Shown here in pieces: positions 1 to 8,319 of a DNA stretch of 64,000 bases; positions within the stretch are counted from its first letter, which is position 1, and every line of letters starts with the position of its first letter. The notes beneath the pieces were generated by a model, which saw nothing but the letters and a program-made list of their open reading frames with translations, searched no databases and had not been told where the DNA came from. The DNA is taken from contig NZ_JBEWSZ010000001.1 of NCBI RefSeq assembly GCF_040537815.1, positions 5,022,001-5,086,000 of the forward strand. The letters are read 5' to 3'. The position numbers and the translations under genes are program-made. This DNA comes from Mesorhizobium shangrilense. GTDB lineage: Bacteria > Pseudomonadota > Alphaproteobacteria > Rhizobiales > Rhizobiaceae.

Positions 1-726
1 ATCACGCAGCCGGAGCAGGACGGTGAGAAGGTGCTGTCCTATGACGGCCAGCAACTGGCCAGCAACTACGACGTCTTCTTCGACAAGATCGTCAAGATTG
101 GCGATGTCAACGTCGCGCTGGTGGATGTCGGAGACGGCGGCAACCAGTGTGGTCCAGCCAAGCTGATCGTGTGGAAGCCTGAAGGCGGCACCATCCAGAG
201 CATCAGGGTCGAGCAGGACGAATGCGGTGCGCCGCCGGCCGCGATCTCCGACAGCGCCATCTATTTCGTGCCGTATCTTTTGCCTGGGGATTCGAAGCCG
301 GCGTTGCAATGGTCGCCGCAGGGTGGCCTCTCGACCTCCGGCAACCTCACCTACATGCCCGAACCCGGCACGCAGTGGAAGGATGTCGATCCGTCGAAAT
401 ACGACAACATCATCGACGCCTTCCACAATGAGGCCGTTTACAAGGAAGCCGAAAAGGTGCTCGGCAAGGATATGACCGACATGGCAACCAGCCTGCTGGT
501 TGGCGGCGGCACCGAAAAGACAGCGTCTGGCGCCTTCTACGCTACCGGTTGCGTGCCGCATGACTGCGGCGGCAATGACGGTTTCATGGCGGTCGACCCG
601 GCCAAGCAGAAACTCTATTTCGCCCGGCGTGGCGACAATGGCGAACCCCAGGCCTGGCCCGCGGTGGCGACATGGCCGGCCGATATCAAGGAAGCGCTCG
701 ACAAGGCGACGGGTTCGGCGAACTGA
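1..726 (+). CDS. hypothetical protein, 5' partial
   Basis: The reading frame is open from the first base, so the true start lies left of the window; a GTG at 31 is internal to this frame. The visible 241 residues include an Asp/Gly-rich stretch (ALVDVGDGGNQCG) and a C-terminal part with two close cysteines (GCVPHDCGG), followed by a segment ending in EALDKATGSAN. No membrane segment is visible. I do not recognise the family. It runs in the same direction as the next three genes, 36 bases ahead of the SnoaL-like gene, so it may be the first visible gene of that operon. Confidence 0.7.
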   Translation: MTQPEQDGEKVLSYDGQQLASNYDVFFDKIVKIGDVNVALVDVGDGGNQCGPAKLIVWKPEGGTIQSIRVEQDECGAPPAAISDSAIYFVPYLLPGDSKPALQWSPQGGLSTSGNLTYMPEPGTQWKDVDPSKYDNIIDAFHNEAVYKEAEKVLGKDMTDMATSLLVGGGTEKTASGAFYATGCVPHDCGGNDGFMAVDPAKQKLYFARRGDNGEPQAWPAVATWPADIKEALDKATGSAN

Positions 727-762
727 CAAGCGTTCGTTCGTGATGTACTGACGGAGGTCATG

Positions 763-1254
763 ATGCAGAATCGGCGGCAAGTAACGGCAGCCGGGCTGCT
801 TCTCGGCAGCGGGCTGCTGACTCCGGCCCTCGCCCAGTCGGCTCCCTCGCCTCAATCATTGGCTGAACAATTCGCGGCGACACTGAGCGCGGGCGATATC
901 GACGGCTTCTCCGCGCTGTTCGCCGACAGCTATGTCAATCACCAGCAGAGCGCTGCCGCGCCACCGCCAGCGAATGTCAGCCCGAAACAGGCAACGGTCG
1001 CCTTCTTCAAGGCACGGCTGACGGCGATGCCGGATCTCAAGGTCGCCATCGAAGCCGTGGTCGCCGACAAGGACCATGTGGCGGCGAGCTTCGTCTACAG
1101 CGGCACGCACAAGGGCGTCTATTTCGGCGTCGCGCCGACCGGTCGGGCACTGCGTTTCACCTCATGCGACATTTTTCGGGTGGCGGACGGTCGCATCGTC
1201 GAGCATTGGGGCATGGGCGACATCGCGGGCGTCCTGGCGCAACTGCGCGCCTGA
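763..1254 (+). CDS. secreted SnoaL-like / ester cyclase family protein
   Basis: A 163-aa protein with an N-terminal export signal (NRRQVTAAGLLLGS, ending near ALAQ) that has a twin arginine, so Tat export is possible. The remainder looks like an NTF2-like SnoaL/ester cyclase domain: a helix with FAATLSAGDIDGFSALFADSYVNH, then a strand and the usual ending (CDIFRVADGRIVEHWG) near residues 135-150. The fold is used by cyclases, isomerases and binding proteins, so no substrate can be assigned. Two ATG codons are adjacent at 760 and 763; the GGAGG site sits at better spacing for 763. RidA follows after 35 bases, suggesting one operon. Confidence 0.75.
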   Translation: MQNRRQVTAAGLLLGSGLLTPALAQSAPSPQSLAEQFAATLSAGDIDGFSALFADSYVNHQQSAAAPPPANVSPKQATVAFFKARLTAMPDLKVAIEAVVADKDHVAASFVYSGTHKGVYFGVAPTGRALRFTSCDIFRVADGRIVEHWGMGDIAGVLAQLRA

Positions 1255-1289
1255 CGATCCAAGGCAACTGAAAATTCTGCGAGGACACC

Positions 1290-1673
1290 ATGCGCAAACT
1301 GATCTCCACCGGCTCGCCTTTCGAAAAGACCGCCGGCTATTCGCGCGCCGTGGTGCAGGGGGACTGGTGTTTCGTGTCCGGAACGACCGGCTACGACTAT
1401 GCCACCATGACCATGCCGGATACGGTCGAGGCACAAACGCGCAATTGCCTGGCGACCATCGGCAAGGCGCTGAAGGACGGCGGCTTCGATATGGCCGACG
1501 TGGTGCGGGCACACTACTACATCACCGACCAGGCTTTCGTGGATGTGGTTTTCCCGATCCTGGGCGAGACATTCGGCGACATCAGGCCGGCGGCGACGAT
1601 GATCGTCTGCCAGCTCAACAAGCCGGAAATGAAGATCGAGATCGAGGTGACGGCGTTGCGGCGCACAGTCTGA
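1290..1673 (+). CDS. RidA family protein (YjgF/YER057c/UK114)
   Basis: A 127-aa protein of normal RidA length. Family features include FVSGTTGYDYATMTMPDTVEAQTRNCL in the middle of the chain and the IRPAATMIVCQL segment near residue 105, where the family arginine normally holds the substrate carboxylate. Classical RidA hydrolyses reactive enamines and imines from PLP enzymes, but the family has many subgroups and this one is not resolvable by eye. A GAGGACACC site precedes the ATG. The gene lies between a SnoaL-like and a VOC protein in the same direction, so it may act on a small metabolite in a shared pathway. Confidence 0.85.
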   Translation: MRKLISTGSPFEKTAGYSRAVVQGDWCFVSGTTGYDYATMTMPDTVEAQTRNCLATIGKALKDGGFDMADVVRAHYYITDQAFVDVVFPILGETFGDIRPAATMIVCQLNKPEMKIEIEVTALRRTV

Positions 1674-1682
1674 GGTGCGACC

Positions 1683-2033
1683 ATGAAAGTCCGACGCATC
1701 GTTGCCAACATCGCCACGTCGGATATCGCCGCGGCGAAGCGCTTCTACCAGGATGTGCTTGGCCTTGATCTGCTGATGGACCTTGGCTGGATAGCCACGT
1801 GCGGCTCTGCCGAGACGATGACCGTGCAGGTGAGCTTCATGACCGAAGGCGGATCCGGGACGCCGGTGCCGGATCTCTCGATCGAGGTCGACGACGTCGA
1901 TGCCGCGTTGCAAGGCATGAAGCAGGCCGGCTTCGCCATCGAATATGGACCCGCCGACGAGCCCTGGGGCGTGCGGCGCTTCTACGTGCGCGATCCCCTG
2001 GGCCGGCTGGTCAACATTCTCTCGCATCGGTGA
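1683..2033 (+). CDS. VOC family protein (glyoxalase/bleomycin resistance fold)
   Basis: A 116-aa single-domain vicinal oxygen chelate protein. It opens with VRRIVANIATSDIAAAKRFYQDVLGLDLL, the typical first beta-alpha unit, and closes with GVRRFYVRDPLGRLVNILSH, the typical final strand pair of the family. Such proteins are dioxygenases, isomerases, glutathione transferases or antibiotic-binding proteins; nothing here decides which. The start is ATG behind a GAGG site, nine bases after the RidA stop, so the two genes are very likely cotranscribed. The gene ends just before a stretch of palindromic repeat DNA. Confidence 0.8.
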   Translation: MKVRRIVANIATSDIAAAKRFYQDVLGLDLLMDLGWIATCGSAETMTVQVSFMTEGGSGTPVPDLSIEVDDVDAALQGMKQAGFAIEYGPADEPWGVRRFYVRDPLGRLVNILSHR

Positions 2034-2069
2034 TGGCCACGGGACTCTTCCAACGCTGGCGGGACAGCA

Positions 2070-2225
2070 CCCCCTCTGTCCTGCCGGACATCTCCTCCGC
2101 AGGGGGGAGATTGGCAGCTTCGTAACTCCGCCCTTCCTCCAACGCCCGCGATTGGCGAAGGCCGAAGTAACATTCGATCTCCCCCCTTGCGGGGGAGATG
2201 CTCGATAGGGCTGAGGGGGGTGTGA
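2070..2225. repeat. dispersed palindromic intergenic repeat, two hairpin units
   Basis: Two related hairpins lie between the VOC gene and leuB. The second is perfect: ATCTCCCCC at 2177-2185 pairs with GGGGGAGAT at 2191-2199. The first, around 2090-2112, is a looser copy (ACATCTCC with GGGGGGAGAT). Similar C-rich/G-rich hairpins recur at 8235-8260, 9427-9477, 46592-46650 and inside ftsY at 51757-51808. They look like REP-type elements of rhizobial genomes. No gene is visible in this 276-base gap. Confidence 0.65.
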
Positions 2226-2309
2226 AGGATCTCGGCGCTCGTCCCCTTGCGCGCTGAGCGCTTGGCGTTTAGCAAGGCCGCGGTTCAAATCTTTCTGGGA
2301 CGGTTTTCC

Positions 2310-3413
2310 ATGGCAACGAAGCATCTTTTTCTGCTCCCCGGCGACGGTATCGGTCCGGAGGCCATGGCCGAGGTCAAGAAACTGATCTCCGCCATGAATG
2401 AAAAGCTGGGAAGCGGCTTCGTCACCGACGAGGGCCTGGTCGGCGGCTCAGCCTACGACGCCCATGGCGTGGCGATTTCCGATGCCGATATGGACAAGGC
2501 GATGGCGGCGGACGCGGTGCTGTTCGGCGCCGTCGGCGGTCCGAAATGGGATGCCGTGCCTTATGAAGTGCGCCCCGAGGCCGGCCTGCTGCGCCTGCGC
2601 AAGGACATGGAGCTGTTCGCCAATCTGCGCCCCGCAATCTGCTATCCGGCGCTGGCGGCATCCTCCTCACTCAAGCAGGAAGTGGTCGAGGGCCTCGACA
2701 TCCTCATCGTGCGCGAACTGACCGGCGGCGTCTATTTCGGCGAGCCCAAGCAGATCATCGATCTCGGCAACGGCCAGAAGCGCGGCATCGACACGCAGGT
2801 CTACGACACGTTCGAGATCGAGCGCATCTCGGGCGTTGCCTTCGAGCTGGCACGCACGCGCAAGAACCACGTCACCTCGATGGAAAAGCGCAATGTGATG
2901 AAATCCGGCGTGCTGTGGAACGAGGTGGTCACCCAGACCCACAAGGCCAGATATGCCGACGTCAAGCTCGACCACATGCTGGCCGATGCCGGTGGCATGC
3001 AGCTGGTGCGCTGGCCAAAACAGTTCGACGTCATCGTCACCGACAATCTGTTCGGCGACATGCTGTCCGACATCGCCGCCATGCTGACCGGCTCGATCGG
3101 CATGCTGCCGTCGGCCTCGCTCGGCGCGCCGGACGCCAAGACCAAGAAGCGCAAGGCGCTCTACGAGCCGGTGCACGGCTCGGCGCCCGACATCGCCGGC
3201 AAGGGCATCGCCAACCCGATCGCCATGATCGCCTCCTTCGCCATGTGCCTGCGCTATTCCTTCGGCATGGTCGATGAAGCCGACCGCGTGGAAAGCGCGA
3301 TCGCCGCCGTGCTCGATGAAGGTCTGCGCACGAAGGACATCCTGTCCGAGGGCATGACCGAGGTCGGCACGGTGCAGATGGGCGACGCGATCATCGCCAA
3401 GTTCCTGGCTTAG
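2310..3413 (+). CDS. leuB: 3-isopropylmalate dehydrogenase
   Basis: This 367-aa enzyme oxidatively decarboxylates 3-isopropylmalate with NAD+ in leucine synthesis, in the cytoplasm. The N terminus reads [15 protein letters not shown]. The arginine-rich substrate loop [16 protein letters not shown] is near residue 95. The metal-binding aspartates are in [19 protein letters not shown] near 240-255, and the NAD-adenosine site [15 protein letters not shown] is near 288. All are intact and the length is normal. The frame extends upstream to 2247, but the ATG at 2310 gives the conserved start and follows a GGGACGG site. leuC and leuD are not in the window, so leuB is separate from them here. Confidence 0.97.
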   Translation: MATKHLFLLPGDGIGPEAMAEVKKLISAMNEKLGSGFVTDEGLVGGSAYDAHGVAISDADMDKAMAADAVLFGAVGGPKWDAVPYEVRPEAGLLRLRKDMELFANLRPAICYPALAASSSLKQEVVEGLDILIVRELTGGVYFGEPKQIIDLGNGQKRGIDTQVYDTFEIERISGVAFELARTRKNHVTSMEKRNVMKSGVLWNEVVTQTHKARYADVKLDHMLADAGGMQLVRWPKQFDVIVTDNLFGDMLSDIAAMLTGSIGMLPSASLGAPDAKTKKRKALYEPVHGSAPDIAGKGIANPIAMIASFAMCLRYSFGMVDEADRVESAIAAVLDEGLRTKDILSEGMTEVGTVQMGDAIIAKFLA

Positions 3414-3429
3414 CCTGTCGCGGCGCGGC

Positions 3430-3888
3430 TCATCGGATCTCTCCGGCAAGCTGCCGCAGCAGCCCGACCAGTTGCGCTTCGTCGACTGATCCGAAAAAAG
3501 CTGCATCAGCAGCCTCGACGGCAACGATGGCTCGCTGCGCGGCGGCGGCTCCGGCAGGGGTGATGCGGATCACCTTGGCCCTGGAATCATGCGGGTCGGT
3601 CTCCCGCGCGATCAACCCCTTGGCCTCCAGGCGGGCGACAACGTCCGACGTCATTTTCACCTCGGTGCCTGCCTGGGCGGCGAGTTGCACCTGGTTGGGC
3701 GGCTCGCCATTGCGCCCCAGCCACATCGCCGAGGCAAGCAGCACGAACTGGACATGCGTCAGGTCGAGAGGCGCCAATGCTGCCGTCATTACGCGTTGCC
3801 AGCGCATGGTGGTTCGCCAGAGCAACAATCCGGGGCTCTCCGAAGGCCCGCCCTTGAAGCGCGTGTCCAGGTCCTGCTTGTCAACCAA
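3430..3888 (-). CDS. MarR family transcriptional regulator
   Basis: A 152-aa winged-helix regulator. The HTH lies in the middle (NQVQLAAQAGTEVKMTSDVVARLEAKGLIARE), followed by the wing residues DPHDSRAKVIRITPAGAAAA, where the DxRxK pattern is typical of MarR. No ATG fits. The best start is a TTG at 3888 (first residues MVDKQDLDTRFK), 10 bases after an AAGGAG site that lies within the end of the upstream gene. The two genes overlap by eight bases and are translationally coupled. A perfect palindrome at 4336-4372 upstream of the operon is the natural candidate operator. The ligand is unknown. Confidence 0.9.
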   Translation of the reverse strand: MVDKQDLDTRFKGGPSESPGLLLWRTTMRWQRVMTAALAPLDLTHVQFVLLASAMWLGRNGEPPNQVQLAAQAGTEVKMTSDVVARLEAKGLIARETDPHDSRAKVIRITPAGAAAAQRAIVAVEAADAAFFGSVDEAQLVGLLRQLAGEIR

Positions 3889-4309
3889 GGTTTTCAAACT
3901 CCTTTGCCCGTTCGAACAGCTTGGCCATCGAGACATCGAAATCGCCGCTGATCTGCGGTCCGAGTTCGGGTCCAACCTCGGCGGCCGAGGGGCCGGAAAT
4001 TTCAAGCCGGTGGGTGACCCGCGTGCCGCCGTCGACAGGCGTCAGAGTGTGTCGGAACAGCAGCGTCGTATCACCGAACGAAGTCTCGTCGGCATAGGTC
4101 ACGTTATCAACGAGATCGACGATGGTGGATTCGAACGTGTCCTGCCCGACCGGGGTCACCGAGACACGGGTGCCCTTGGCGAACGGCCCGTGCAGCACGA
4201 ATGTGTCGGACCCTTCATAGGTGAGGCGGCCTTCGTGCAACGCCTTGAGCGCGTTCCAGATGGCTCGCGCCGGAAGCGGCGAAATTGCGGTGTACTCATT
4301 GCTCCACAT
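3881..4309 (-). CDS. SRPBCC family protein (START/Bet v1-like fold)
   Basis: A 142-aa protein of the SRPBCC superfamily, whose members form a deep hydrophobic pocket for small molecules. It starts MWSNEYTAISPLPARAIWNAL, resembling the first strand and helix of polyketide cyclase/AHSA1 proteins. The middle reads LLFRHTLTPVDGGTRVTHRLEISG. The start ATG follows an AGGAG site. It is the first gene of a two-gene operon with the MarR regulator, so it may bind or modify the molecule sensed by that regulator; this is inference. A regulator-SRPBCC pair also occurs at 11575-12492. Confidence 0.8.
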   Translation of the reverse strand: MWSNEYTAISPLPARAIWNALKALHEGRLTYEGSDTFVLHGPFAKGTRVSVTPVGQDTFESTIVDLVDNVTYADETSFGDTTLLFRHTLTPVDGGTRVTHRLEISGPSAAEVGPELGPQISGDFDVSMAKLFERAKEFENLG

Positions 4310-4335
4310 TGCCCTGGCTCCTGTTTGGTCGGTGT

Positions 4336-4372
4336 TTTAATCTGTGCACAGACTATCTGTGCACAGATTAAA
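4336..4372. promoter_or_regulatory. perfect 16-bp inverted repeat, candidate MarR operator
   Basis: TTTAATCTGTGCACAG at 4336-4351 and CTGTGCACAGATTAAA at 4357-4372 are exact reverse complements with a 5-base spacer (ACTAT). Each arm also contains the 10-bp palindrome CTGTGCACAG. The element ends 27 bases before the ATG of the SRPBCC-MarR operon, where a repressor would block transcription. It could also act on the glycosyltransferase gene on the other strand. Assignment to this MarR protein is inference from position. Confidence 0.75.
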
Positions 4373-4542
4373 TTGCAAGCGGAATCTTTTGCGACGTCCA
4401 GGAAGCAGTTTGCCCACCTTTGTCGCCTTTGGTACTTGAGGAACCAAGCGGCAGGCAAGGAGCGCGTCGCTCAAGATACCTTTCGTCCTCGCTGCAAATG
4501 AAGCATAAGGCACCCATACATCCTGATCGTCCAAAGCACGCA

Positions 4543-5964
4543 ATGACAGTAGAGAGCTTGAATGCCACCGCCGCGACGGAAGACGAAGGGGGCGCGAGGT
4601 CTCCAATGTTCGCCATCGATGCGACCGGGTTGCTGTCGTGGGGGGGCGGTGCGCTCGCTGGCATCCAGAGGATCGAGGATTTTCTCATCAAGGCGGCGTT
4701 TGCCGACCCCGATCCCAATATCGAGGTGGTCGCGCTGGACCTTTCGAGCCAGCGCTTCCGCAGGCTTTATCCTTTCGAGCAGAAACAGCTGTCGGCTGAC
4801 CACATCGCGCCATTTCGTGTGAGGCGATGGGCAGGATCGGCAACAGCGCTGCGGCAGGCGTTCAAGGCGATCCGGAATTTTCCGATGGCCAAGAGAGAGG
4901 CGGATCGCCAGCTCGCCAGCATGGCGACCGATGGCGAGACAGGGCTGCGTTCCATCGCAGCCAGGCTGCTGTTTCGCGCCTATCGGCTGTACAGGCGGGC
5001 GCGCCTGCAGTTTGGCTGGTCCAAACCCGCCGCGCCGCCGCTCACCGATGTGGAGCTCTCGACTGTGCTGATCAGTCACCAGATACTTGTCGGAGACAAC
5101 AGAGCACCGGTCTCGAACACCACCAACAAGATCGCATTTCTCTGCCATGACCTCATTCCCACGATACGACCCGATCTCGTGTCACAAGGCAAACTTGAGA
5201 GGGCGTTCGGACCCAATCTGGAATCATTGGTGCGGTCCGGAGCGACGGCATTCTGCACGTCGCGCGCCGCTGGCGAGATGCTGACCAGCCATATGGGTCA
5301 GGCCGGAATAAGCCTGGCCGGCCTTCATCGCTTTCCGATGCCCTCCCTCCTCCATGAGGCGGCTTCCAGACGGAACATGACCTCGCGTCTCGAAGCCGGC
5401 GAGCCGTTCGTCCTCTATTGCTCGACCATCGAAGTGCGCAAGAACCACATCATGCTGGCCAGGATCTGGCGGCAGGCGCTGGACGAGGGGGTCAAGTTGC
5501 CGAAGCTGGTCTGCGTCGGGCGATGGGGCTGGATGATCGAAGAGTTGAAAACCTATCTGAAGTCCCATCCGGAGCTCGCCCAGTCGATTGTGTTCACAGG
5601 CCCGATCAGCGACGACGATCTCATCGGCTACTATCGCACGGCGTCTTTTGGCGTCTTTCCCTCGCATATAGAAGGCTGGGGTTATGCCGCCTCGGAATGC
5701 CTCGATTTTGGTGTCCCGGTCATCGTGTCGACGACGCCGTCCTTGATCGAAGCCACCGGTGGGCTTATGCCGGCAATCGATTCCACCGATCAGGCGGGCT
5801 GGTATGCTGCGATCCGCAGGATGGCGGAAGACAAGGCCTGGCATGCCTCACTGACGGACAGCATCGCCCGGCAACACCAGCCGACGTCCGTTGCGGCCAG
5901 CTGGGCGGCGATCAAGGCCGGCCTGCAAGCGACGGCGGCAAGCATGGCGCTTCAGCGAAAATAG
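4543..5964 (+). CDS. glycosyltransferase, GT4-like
   Basis: A protein of about 473 aa. The N-terminal half begins MFAIDATGLLSWGGGALAGIQRIEDF, typical of polysaccharide-associated GT4 enzymes. The C-terminal half has the donor-binding Rossmann domain: FVLYCSTIEVRKNHIMLARIW near residue 290, IVFTGPISDDDLIGYYRTAS near 350, and the E-x7-E-like region PSHIEGWGYAASECLDFGVPVI near 375. It probably transfers a nucleotide-sugar residue to a surface polysaccharide; donor and acceptor are unknown. The start is uncertain: ATG at 4543 was chosen, but ATG at 4606 has a better site (GCGAGG) and begins exactly at the conserved domain. No other polysaccharide gene adjoins it. Confidence 0.8.
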   Translation: MTVESLNATAATEDEGGARSPMFAIDATGLLSWGGGALAGIQRIEDFLIKAAFADPDPNIEVVALDLSSQRFRRLYPFEQKQLSADHIAPFRVRRWAGSATALRQAFKAIRNFPMAKREADRQLASMATDGETGLRSIAARLLFRAYRLYRRARLQFGWSKPAAPPLTDVELSTVLISHQILVGDNRAPVSNTTNKIAFLCHDLIPTIRPDLVSQGKLERAFGPNLESLVRSGATAFCTSRAAGEMLTSHMGQAGISLAGLHRFPMPSLLHEAASRRNMTSRLEAGEPFVLYCSTIEVRKNHIMLARIWRQALDEGVKLPKLVCVGRWGWMIEELKTYLKSHPELAQSIVFTGPISDDDLIGYYRTASFGVFPSHIEGWGYAASECLDFGVPVIVSTTPSLIEATGGLMPAIDSTDQAGWYAAIRRMAEDKAWHASLTDSIARQHQPTSVAASWAAIKAGLQATAASMALQRK

Positions 5965-5992
5965 CGGGAAGCCGCGGCGAAGCGCGGGCTTG

Positions 5993-7864
5993 TCACTCCG
6001 GCCGCTTCTTCGGCTTCTTGTGCTTTGGCGGGCCAGCCTTGTCGAATTTAGGCTTGCCCGGTTTCTTTGCCCAGGGCGTCGCCTCGCTCGCGGCGGCGGG
6101 GCGGTGGTCGGCCGACGGCGCGCGCTTCTCGAATTTAGGCTTCGGGGCATCCTGGTCAAACGGCCGCTTGCCGCGATGCGGCTTCTTGTCCGGCTGCGGC
6201 GGCTGATAGCCTGCCCTCGACAGGTCGGGCGTGCCTTCCAGCCGCTTGACCCTGATGTTGTCCTGCAGCTTGCGGTCGGGACCAATCGCGGCCAGGAACC
6301 GGTCGGTCCAGTCGGCGGCGATCTGCACGAAGGTTTCTTCCTGCTGCATCTTGATGGCGCCGATCTCGCGCTTGCTGATGCCGCCGGTGCGGCACAGCAT
6401 CGGGATCAGCCAGCGCGGTTCGGCATTCTGCCTGCGCCCCACCGATACCGAGAACCAGACGCTGTCGCCGAAATCATCGCGACGGCTTGGCGCTTCATCG
6501 CGGTGCGCGAATTTTTCGCCTGCCAGTTTCTCACGCGAAGGCGTGAAGGGTGCGACGTCCATGAGGTCTTCGGGCGCCGAGCGACTGCCGCGGCACAGCC
6601 GCACGAAGGCCGCCGCCACCTGTTCGGCGCCGTGCCGTTCGAGAAGCTCGCCGACAAAACCGCGCTCGTCGTCCTTCAACGGTTCGCTGAAGGTCGGATC
6701 GGCAAGGATACGCTCGTCGTCGCGGCGCAGCACGTCGTCGGCCGAAGGCGGGGCGGCCCACGTTGCCTTGAGGCCAGCGTTCTGCAGGAGACGTTCGGTG
6801 CGCTTGCGGGCGCTGTTGGGCACGATCAGCGCGCTGACGCCCTTGCGTCCCGCGCGCCCGGTTCGTCCGCTGCGATGCAGCAGTGTTTCCGGGTTGGTCG
6901 GCAGGTCGGCATGGACAACCAGTTCGAGATTGGGCAGGTCGATGCCGCGCGCCGCCACGTCGGTGGCGATGCAGACCTTGGCGCGGCCGTCGCGCATCGC
7001 CTGCAGCGCATGGCTGCGCTCGTTCTGGCTGAGCTCGCCCGAGAGCGCGACCACAGAGAAGTTACGGTTGTTGAAGCGCGCGGTCAGATGGTTGACGGCG
7101 GCGCGGGTGTTGCAGAACACCAGCGCGTTCTTCGCTTCGTAATAGCGCAGCACGTTGATGATGGCGTTCTCGCGATCGGGGTGCGCGACGCTCAGCGCTC
7201 GATACTCGATGTCGAGATGCTGCTTTTCCTCGCCGGCGGCCGAAATGCGCACGGCATTGCGCTGATAGCCCTGGGCCAGCGTTGCGATGGAGCGCGGCAC
7301 GGTGGCCGAGAACATCAGCGTGCGGCGTTCGGCCGGGGCTGCGTCGAGAATGAATTCCAGGTCTTCGCGAAAGCCGAGATCGAGCATCTCGTCGGCCTCA
7401 TCGAGCACCACGGCCTTCAGCGCCGACATGTCCAGCGAGTGCCGGGTGATATGGTCGCGCAGGCGGCCGGGCGTGCCGACGACGATATGGGCGCCGCGCT
7501 CCAGCACGCGCCGCTCGCTGCGCATGTCCATGCCGCCGACGCAGGATGCCACGGTGGCACCGGTCAGTTCGTAGAGCCACTCCAACTCGCGCGTCACCTG
7601 CAGGGCAAGTTCGCGGGTCGGCGCCACGGCCAGCGCCAGGGGTGCGGCGGCCTGGGAGAAGCGCTCAGCGCCATCGAGAAGGGTCGGCGCCAGGGCAAGG
7701 CCGAAGGCCACCGTCTTGCCGGAGCCGGTCTGCGCCGAAACCAGCGCGTCGGCTTGCCCGAGTTCCGGGGCCAGAACAGCCTTCTGAACTGGCGTCAGTT
7801 CGGAATAGCCGCGTTTTTCCAGCGCCTTTGCCAGCGCTGGGACAATGCCATCAACCTTGATCAT
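5993..7864 (-). CDS. DEAD-box ATP-dependent RNA helicase with C-terminal RNA-binding domain
   Basis: A 623-aa helicase. Visible motifs are the Q motif around residues 20-27, Walker A AQTGSGKT at 44-51, PTRELA at 82-87, DEAD at 155-158, SAT near 187 and HRSGRTGRAG near 310. After the helicase core, a segment reading VGRRQNAEPRWLIPMLCRTGGISKREIGAIK resembles the DbpA/CsdA RNA-binding domain. The tail is rich in Lys, Pro and Arg. Such enzymes help ribosome assembly, mRNA decay or cold growth; it resembles DeaD/CsdA more than RhlE. The ATG at 7864 was chosen because the frame upstream has no domain content. The two 3' ends, with the glycosyltransferase, are 28 bases apart. Confidence 0.92.
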   Translation of the reverse strand: MIKVDGIVPALAKALEKRGYSELTPVQKAVLAPELGQADALVSAQTGSGKTVAFGLALAPTLLDGAERFSQAAAPLALAVAPTRELALQVTRELEWLYELTGATVASCVGGMDMRSERRVLERGAHIVVGTPGRLRDHITRHSLDMSALKAVVLDEADEMLDLGFREDLEFILDAAPAERRTLMFSATVPRSIATLAQGYQRNAVRISAAGEEKQHLDIEYRALSVAHPDRENAIINVLRYYEAKNALVFCNTRAAVNHLTARFNNRNFSVVALSGELSQNERSHALQAMRDGRAKVCIATDVAARGIDLPNLELVVHADLPTNPETLLHRSGRTGRAGRKGVSALIVPNSARKRTERLLQNAGLKATWAAPPSADDVLRRDDERILADPTFSEPLKDDERGFVGELLERHGAEQVAAAFVRLCRGSRSAPEDLMDVAPFTPSREKLAGEKFAHRDEAPSRRDDFGDSVWFSVSVGRRQNAEPRWLIPMLCRTGGISKREIGAIKMQQEETFVQIAADWTDRFLAAIGPDRKLQDNIRVKRLEGTPDLSRAGYQPPQPDKKPHRGKRPFDQDAPKPKFEKRAPSADHRPAAASEATPWAKKPGKPKFDKAGPPKHKKPKKRPE

Positions 7865-8319
7865 CTTCGTCTTTCGGATTTCGGGGGCCTGCGCGCCCGG
7901 CGATGGGTCGTCCATCGGAGAGCGCCTGCCGAGGCCAGGCGCGCTGCCAGCCAAAACAATTCCGCCGTTCCTACTTCGCGCGGCCGCCATTGTACAGGGC
8001 ATGCGCGTAAACCTTGCGCGCGGCGCGATTGACTCTTTTGGCAAACCGCGTAAAAGCCGGCTCCGAACAGGACAGCTTCGATGCGCGGCCTCCCAATGGC
8101 GCCTTTTGCATTCGACTTCCCCGGCCATGGCAGCATGGTTTCCGGCGAAGTGAGGGCTGTTTGCCTGCGTTCGACCAAAATCACGGCCAAAACGACCACT
8201 AAAACGGTCTGATCTCCCTTGGCCTGCTCGCCCTCTCCCCGGGTCCGGCCCGGGGGCGAGACCCGCACCGGCCGGCGGGTTTCTCCAAAAACGAGCGGAG
8301 AGGGACAGGAGATTTTTCG
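7865..8319. other. gene-free 455-base region between divergent helicase and asd genes
   Basis: No convincing coding region or RNA gene is seen. It must hold promoters for both neighbours. A weak candidate on the plus strand is TTGACT at 8029-8034 with TAAAAG at 8051-8056. Near the asd end lies a strong GC-rich hairpin, CCCCGGG at 8237-8243 pairing with CCCGGGG at 8249-8255, set in C-rich/G-rich repeat-like DNA similar to the other palindromic elements of this window. Confidence 0.5.

Noticed and set aside
2274..2300. A tRNA T-arm-like GGTTCAAATC near 2281
   Set aside because: No acceptor stem, D-arm or anticodon arm can be formed around it; it is part of the leuB leader.
5891..8032. A 713-codon plus-strand open frame opposite the DEAD-box helicase
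   Set aside because: The helicase on the minus strand carries all its motifs, and this frame has none.
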